A stretch of DNA of 9,540 nt from JBBIVP01 sp037439705 [NCBI: bacterium] (GTDB lineage Bacteria > JBBIVP01): positions 1 to 9,540 of the forward strand of contig JBBIVP010000073.1 in the NCBI GenBank assembly GCA_037439705.1, read 5' to 3'. Shown one piece after another: positions 7,190 to 9,540 of this stretch. A program made the translations under genes and the position numbers. Position 1 is the stretch's first letter; each line of letters begins with the position of its first letter. The notes under the pieces are model-generated. The model did no database searches. It saw only the letters and a program-made list of their open reading frames with translations, and had not been told where the DNA came from.

Positions 7190-7681
7190 ATGAAAGATAA
7201 AGGTTTGAAAAAACGGGGACTGGAGTATAAATACTGGAAAAAATGGTTTACCCTGATTGACCTCCTTTATAAAAAAAGGGATTTAAAATTCAGGAAAGAT
7301 TCTAATCCAGTTCTGGCAAGGGAAGAATTGAGAGATACCGACTTTTTTACGAAAATAGAAGAAGAAATAAAAAATACTTATAGAGAAATAGAAAATATAG
7401 AAAAGGAGGCTAAAAATAAAGGAATAAAATTGAGGCAACTCAACTTTAAGAAAAAATACCATCTTTCAATGGAAGAAACTCTTTTGCTTATAGCTCTCCT
7501 CAAAAACGAACTTGAAGGCGGGATGAAACGAACAAACAGAGGCGTTCACCTCCTTGAGCTTATAACGGAAGACGAAACAGAAAAACTGGAAAAACTTTCA
7601 TTTTTTTCTGCAAACGGAAATCTCATCAAAAAAAAATTGATAGTACAGGAATTCTGGGTTTCTCCCCTCAAAACAGATTAA
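7190..7681 (+). CDS. N-terminal part of an AAA+ ATPase, cut by an in-frame TAA
   Basis: The 163 residues have no ATPase motifs. They are charged and helical: a basic N-terminus, a Lys/Glu-rich helix (about 60-85), then LSMEETLLLIALLKNELEGG, and a short winged-helix-like end (LSFFSANGNLIKKKLIVQEFWV). Known AAA+ ATPases of this type carry such a helical/winged region before the ATPase domain. The frame ends at TAA (7679-7681) but continues open in the same frame into the ATPase domain up to 8596. The residues after the stop (SLTEKAIFELLGWK) read as the natural continuation of this domain. So it is best seen as the first third of one ATPase gene of about 468 codons broken by a nonsense codon, rather than an independent gene. 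The ATG at 7190 lies directly after a promoter-like -10 box without a Shine-Dalgarno. Confidence 0.7.
   Translation: MKDKGLKKRGLEYKYWKKWFTLIDLLYKKRDLKFRKDSNPVLAREELRDTDFFTKIEEEIKNTYREIENIEKEAKNKGIKLRQLNFKKKYHLSMEETLLLIALLKNELEGGMKRTNRGVHLLELITEDETEKLEKLSFFSANGNLIKKKLIVQEFWVSPLKTD
7679..7681 (+). other. In-frame TAA splitting the AAA+ ATPase frame
   Basis: This is the only stop in the frame between 7190 and 8594. One base change would give a continuous ATPase gene. TAA is used as an ordinary stop by lon, tsf, pyrH and both PilZ genes here, so it is not a reassigned codon. A real nonsense mutation, a sequencing or assembly error, or readthrough remain possible. Confidence 0.8.
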
Positions 7682-7849
7682 TCACTTACAGAAAAAGCAA
7701 TTTTTGAACTTCTGGGATGGAAGGGAGCAAAAGAAAGGGACTGGATAGAATGGACAGATGAAAATTATTATGAAACTCCCCCTAATTATCTCATCACCTT
7801 TTTCAAACCCGACCTCCGCCTTAAAGATGTAGTCCTTTCTCCTGAGCTT

Positions 7850-8596
7850 TTGGAAAGCATAACAGATGTAATTGCTCAGATCAAAGGGCATAAACTTATC
7901 TTTGAAAAATGGGGGTTTGGCAAAACTATAAATTATGGAACAGGAACCACAATGTTATTCTACGGACCCCCTGGAACAGGAAAAACATTAACCGCACTTG
8001 CCATCGCTGGGGAATTGGGAAAAGAGATAGGCATTGTTCGGTATGAAAATCTTCAGGATTACCTCGTTGGAATGACAGAAAAAAATATAGCACGCGTGTT
8101 TGAAGAAGCAGAAGAAAGAAAATGCATTCTTCTGTTTGACGAAGCAGATGCTCTATTTTCTGAAAGGTCTTTCAGAAACATGAAATATGACAACAGAGAG
8201 GTAAACATCCTCCTCCAGCACATTGAAAAATTCAATGGTGTTCTCATACTCACAACAAACTTTGCACCAATTCTTGACTGGGCACTGGAAAGAAGAATTT
8301 CCATCAAGGTCCGTTTCACACCACCATCATTCCCGGAAAGGGTTGAGATATTTAAAAAACTTATTCCACCTTCAGCGCCTGTTGAAGAAATAGATATAGA
8401 AAAACTCGCACAGTACGAATTAACCGGTGGACAGATAAAAAATGTCCTTCTCAATGCAGCAAGAAGGGCTGTAAAAATGATAGAAGTAAGGGGAAAGGAA
8501 GTGATTACCATGGAAGACATTGAAAAAGCCATAGAAAGGGAGTTAAAAAAGAAAGAAGAAACAGAGAAAAAAATAGGTTTCGGAAAAATTCTATGA
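7850..8596 (+). CDS. AAA+ ATPase domain (C-terminal part of the interrupted gene)
   Basis: A classical AAA ATPase module. Walker A GPPGTGKT is encoded from 7964. Walker B ends in Asp-Glu (ILLFDEAD, Asp at 8138). Sensor 1 is in ILTTNF, an arginine-finger region in DWALERRISIKVRF, and a sensor-2 type segment in LTGGQIKNVLLNAARRA. All motifs needed for ATP binding and hydrolysis are present. The closest type by eye is the stand-alone bacterial AAA family with an N-terminal helical extension; the substrate is unknown. The frame is open from 7682, and the 56 codons before 7850 (including PPNYLITFFKPDLRLKDVVL) look like family sequence. The TTG at 7850 is the only conventional start there, lacks a Shine-Dalgarno and cuts into the linker, so it is doubtful. 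The TGA stop overlaps the ATG of the next gene (ATGA). Confidence 0.85.
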   Translation: MESITDVIAQIKGHKLIFEKWGFGKTINYGTGTTMLFYGPPGTGKTLTALAIAGELGKEIGIVRYENLQDYLVGMTEKNIARVFEEAEERKCILLFDEADALFSERSFRNMKYDNREVNILLQHIEKFNGVLILTTNFAPILDWALERRISIKVRFTPPSFPERVEIFKKLIPPSAPVEEIDIEKLAQYELTGGQIKNVLLNAARRAVKMIEVRGKEVITMEDIEKAIERELKKKEETEKKIGFGKIL

Positions 8597-8937
8597 AAGA
8601 GAAAGAAGAAAAAAGGGCAACCCAAAGATTTCACAAAACCTTAGAGGTAAAATATTTATCAGTTAAAGGGCTTATTTCTGACTGGACAATGAACATAAGT
8701 AAGGGGGGTATGTTTATTTCAACAAATGACCCACTTCCCGAAGGAACAAATTTAACCCTCAAACTAAAAATCCCTGGTTCAAATGAAGAAATTACCTTGG
8801 ATGCTGAGGTGGTATGGAGAGTAAAACCCGAAGAGAGTAAAGGAACGCTTATACCTGGAATGGGGCTCAAATTCAAAAATATAAGCGAGGAGGTTATAAA
8901 AAAGATAGAAAGGATAATTGCTGAAAAGGAGGGATAA
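8593..8937 (+). CDS. PilZ-domain protein, predicted c-di-GMP receptor
   Basis: A 114-residue single-domain protein. The N-terminal RxxxR motif is R8-ATQ-R12, and the (D/N)xSxxG motif is N34-I-S36-K-G-G39. Both are the c-di-GMP ligands of PilZ domains and are intact. The rest (GGMFISTNDPLPEGTNLTLKLKIP, AEVVWRVKP, PGMGLKFKNIS) is the six-stranded barrel of the PilZ subtype first noticed as a paralogous family in Myxococcus xanthus. There is no signal peptide or membrane segment, so it should act in the cytoplasm by binding a partner. The ATG overlaps the ATPase stop in ATGA, which indicates translational coupling. The second PilZ gene starts 2 nt after its stop. Binding of c-di-GMP is inferred from the motifs only. 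Confidence 0.92.
   Translation: MKEKEEKRATQRFHKTLEVKYLSVKGLISDWTMNISKGGMFISTNDPLPEGTNLTLKLKIPGSNEEITLDAEVVWRVKPEESKGTLIPGMGLKFKNISEEVIKKIERIIAEKEG
8926..8932 (+). promoter_or_regulatory. Shine-Dalgarno of the second PilZ gene
   Basis: AAGGAGG within the last codons of the first PilZ gene, 7 nt before the ATG at 8940. It fixes that start and shows the two PilZ genes share one transcript. Confidence 0.75.
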
Positions 8938-8939
8938 TT

Positions 8940-9290
8940 ATGGAAAGGAGAGGAGCACCAAGATTTCGGGTAAAAATTGCAGTGGACAAAATGGAGGAAA
9001 CAGAGATTACACTAATTCTTGATAAAAACGGTGAATCCTACCTTTACGAAGAAGAAGGGGATATAAGCGAAAAGGGGATATTTGTAGCCACCAAAACCCC
9101 TCTTCCTGTTGGCAAAATTGTTAATCTCAAATTTTCTTTTCCCGATGTAATTGAGCTCATAGAAGCGAAAGGAAGGGTTGTGTGGGCAGGAAAAGGTGCG
9201 GATAAAAAAATGGGGATGGGAATTGAAATTCTGGAGATGGACTCAAAGGGAAGAACTGAATTGAAAAGGTGTATAAAAGGGGAAAGATAA
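8940..9290 (+). CDS. Second PilZ-domain protein
   Basis: A 116-residue single-domain protein paralogous in type to its upstream neighbour. RxxxR is R4-GAP-R8 and DxSxxG is D41-I-S43-E-K-G46; both motifs are intact. Further PilZ features are KGIFVATKTPLPVGKIVNLKFSFP, GRVVWAGK and KMGMGIEILE. The distance between the two motifs is 33 residues (Arg8 to Asp41), against 22 in the first PilZ protein. The extra part (DKNGESYLYEEEG) probably lengthens a beta-hairpin near the binding site. The two proteins are too different to be a recent duplication. ATG at 8940 follows a strong Shine-Dalgarno, and the stop directly abuts the next ATG. Confidence 0.92.
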   Translation: MERRGAPRFRVKIAVDKMEETEITLILDKNGESYLYEEEGDISEKGIFVATKTPLPVGKIVNLKFSFPDVIELIEAKGRVVWAGKGADKKMGMGIEILEMDSKGRTELKRCIKGER

Positions 9291-9540
9291 ATGGCAAAAT
9301 ATACGAGGGAAGAGGTTATAAAGGGTGTAAAGGAAGGTAAAAGTTTCAAGAACGATGATTTGAGAGGAATAAATCTCAGAGGCGCTGACCTGAGTGGAGG
9401 AGATTTCAGTGGAGCCAATTTTCGTTATACGGACTTGAGAGAAGCGATATTAAGAAATGCAGACTTAAGAGGTGCAAATCTGAGGCATGTGGTTCTAACC
9501 GGTGCAGACCTTACCAATGCTGATTTGAGCAATGCAGACC
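9291..9540 (+). CDS. Pentapeptide-repeat protein (C-terminus beyond the window)
   Basis: Partial gene; 83 codons visible. After a short helical start (MAKYTREEVIKGVKEGKS) come about 13 consecutive pentapeptides of the A(D/N)LXX type from residue 20 on: for example GADLS, GANFR, NADLR, GANLR, GADLT, NADLS, with Leu or Phe at each central position. Such repeats fold as a right-handed quadrilateral beta-helix. Members have very diverse roles (DNA-gyrase protection, scaffolds, targeting), so the repeat alone gives no function. ATG at 9291 immediately follows the stop of the second PilZ gene, with the purine-rich AAAAGGGGAAAG upstream, so it belongs to the same operon. Confidence 0.9.
   Translation, partial: MAKYTREEVIKGVKEGKSFKNDDLRGINLRGADLSGGDFSGANFRYTDLREAILRNADLRGANLRHVVLTGADLTNADLSNAD

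Noticed and set aside
7679-7681. TAA read as a reassigned sense codon
   Set aside because: TAA ends lon, tsf, pyrH and both PilZ genes at the expected family lengths, so it is a normal stop in this genome.
8059-8634. Open frame of 191 codons on the minus strand
   Set aside because: It is antisense to the ATPase motifs and its product is Ser/Phe-rich low-complexity sequence, as expected from the complement of Lys/Glu-rich coding DNA.
9044-9418. Minus-strand open frame with a repetitive Pro/Leu/Ser product
   Set aside because: The repetition is the complement of the pentapeptide repeats; it also crosses the second PilZ gene.
9348-9540. Short-period direct repeats at the DNA level (CRISPR-like or microsatellite)
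   Set aside because: The 15-nt periodicity is explained by pentapeptide codons; the units are degenerate and without spacers.

Overview
The window is AT-rich bacterial chromosome. It holds single-copy housekeeping genes (ATP-dependent protease lon; the translation cluster rpsB-tsf-pyrH-frr) and several accessory genes. Proteins are rich in Lys, Glu and Ile, and arginine is mostly AGA/AGG. EF-Ts is the short form (189 aa). These traits suggest an anaerobic, perhaps thermophilic, deep-branching bacterium. The sequence alone does not fix the phylum, and no mobile element, tRNA, rRNA or CRISPR array was seen.

Layout. Positions 1-3522 are on the minus strand: lon (3522 to 1168), then, 60 bp downstream, a winged-helix/iron-sulfur protein (1107 to beyond the left edge). 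A 105-bp divergent promoter region (3523-3627) separates lon from a plus-strand gene of unknown function (3628-4494), whose spacing of motifs faintly recalls the AttH/CrtC lipocalin-like fold. Then comes rpsB-tsf-pyrH-frr (4588-7156), tightly packed with overlaps of 11 and 17 nt. From 7190 to the right edge is an accessory operon: an AAA+ ATPase gene split by an in-frame TAA (7190-8596), two PilZ-domain proteins (8593-8937, 8940-9290) and a pentapeptide-repeat protein that runs off the window (9291 onward).

How the genes relate. The four translation genes form the widely conserved ribosome/translation/UMP-kinase cluster. In the right-hand operon both PilZ proteins keep the RxxxR and (D/N)xSxxG c-di-GMP-binding motifs, so the operon probably links a second-messenger signal to an AAA+ ATPase and a beta-helical pentapeptide protein; the target is unknown. 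The left-hand protein combines a winged-helix-like N-terminus with an unusual cluster of cysteines and two ferredoxin-type 4Fe-4S motifs.

The most notable patterns are: (1) the ATPase frame stays open on both sides of one TAA, with no good restart; (2) the genes at the head of three transcripts (lon, 3628, 7190) have a -10 box 6-9 nt before the start codon and no Shine-Dalgarno, while downstream genes have strong Shine-Dalgarno sequences, which implies leaderless mRNAs at operon starts; (3) the AAA-PilZ-PilZ-pentapeptide gene set.
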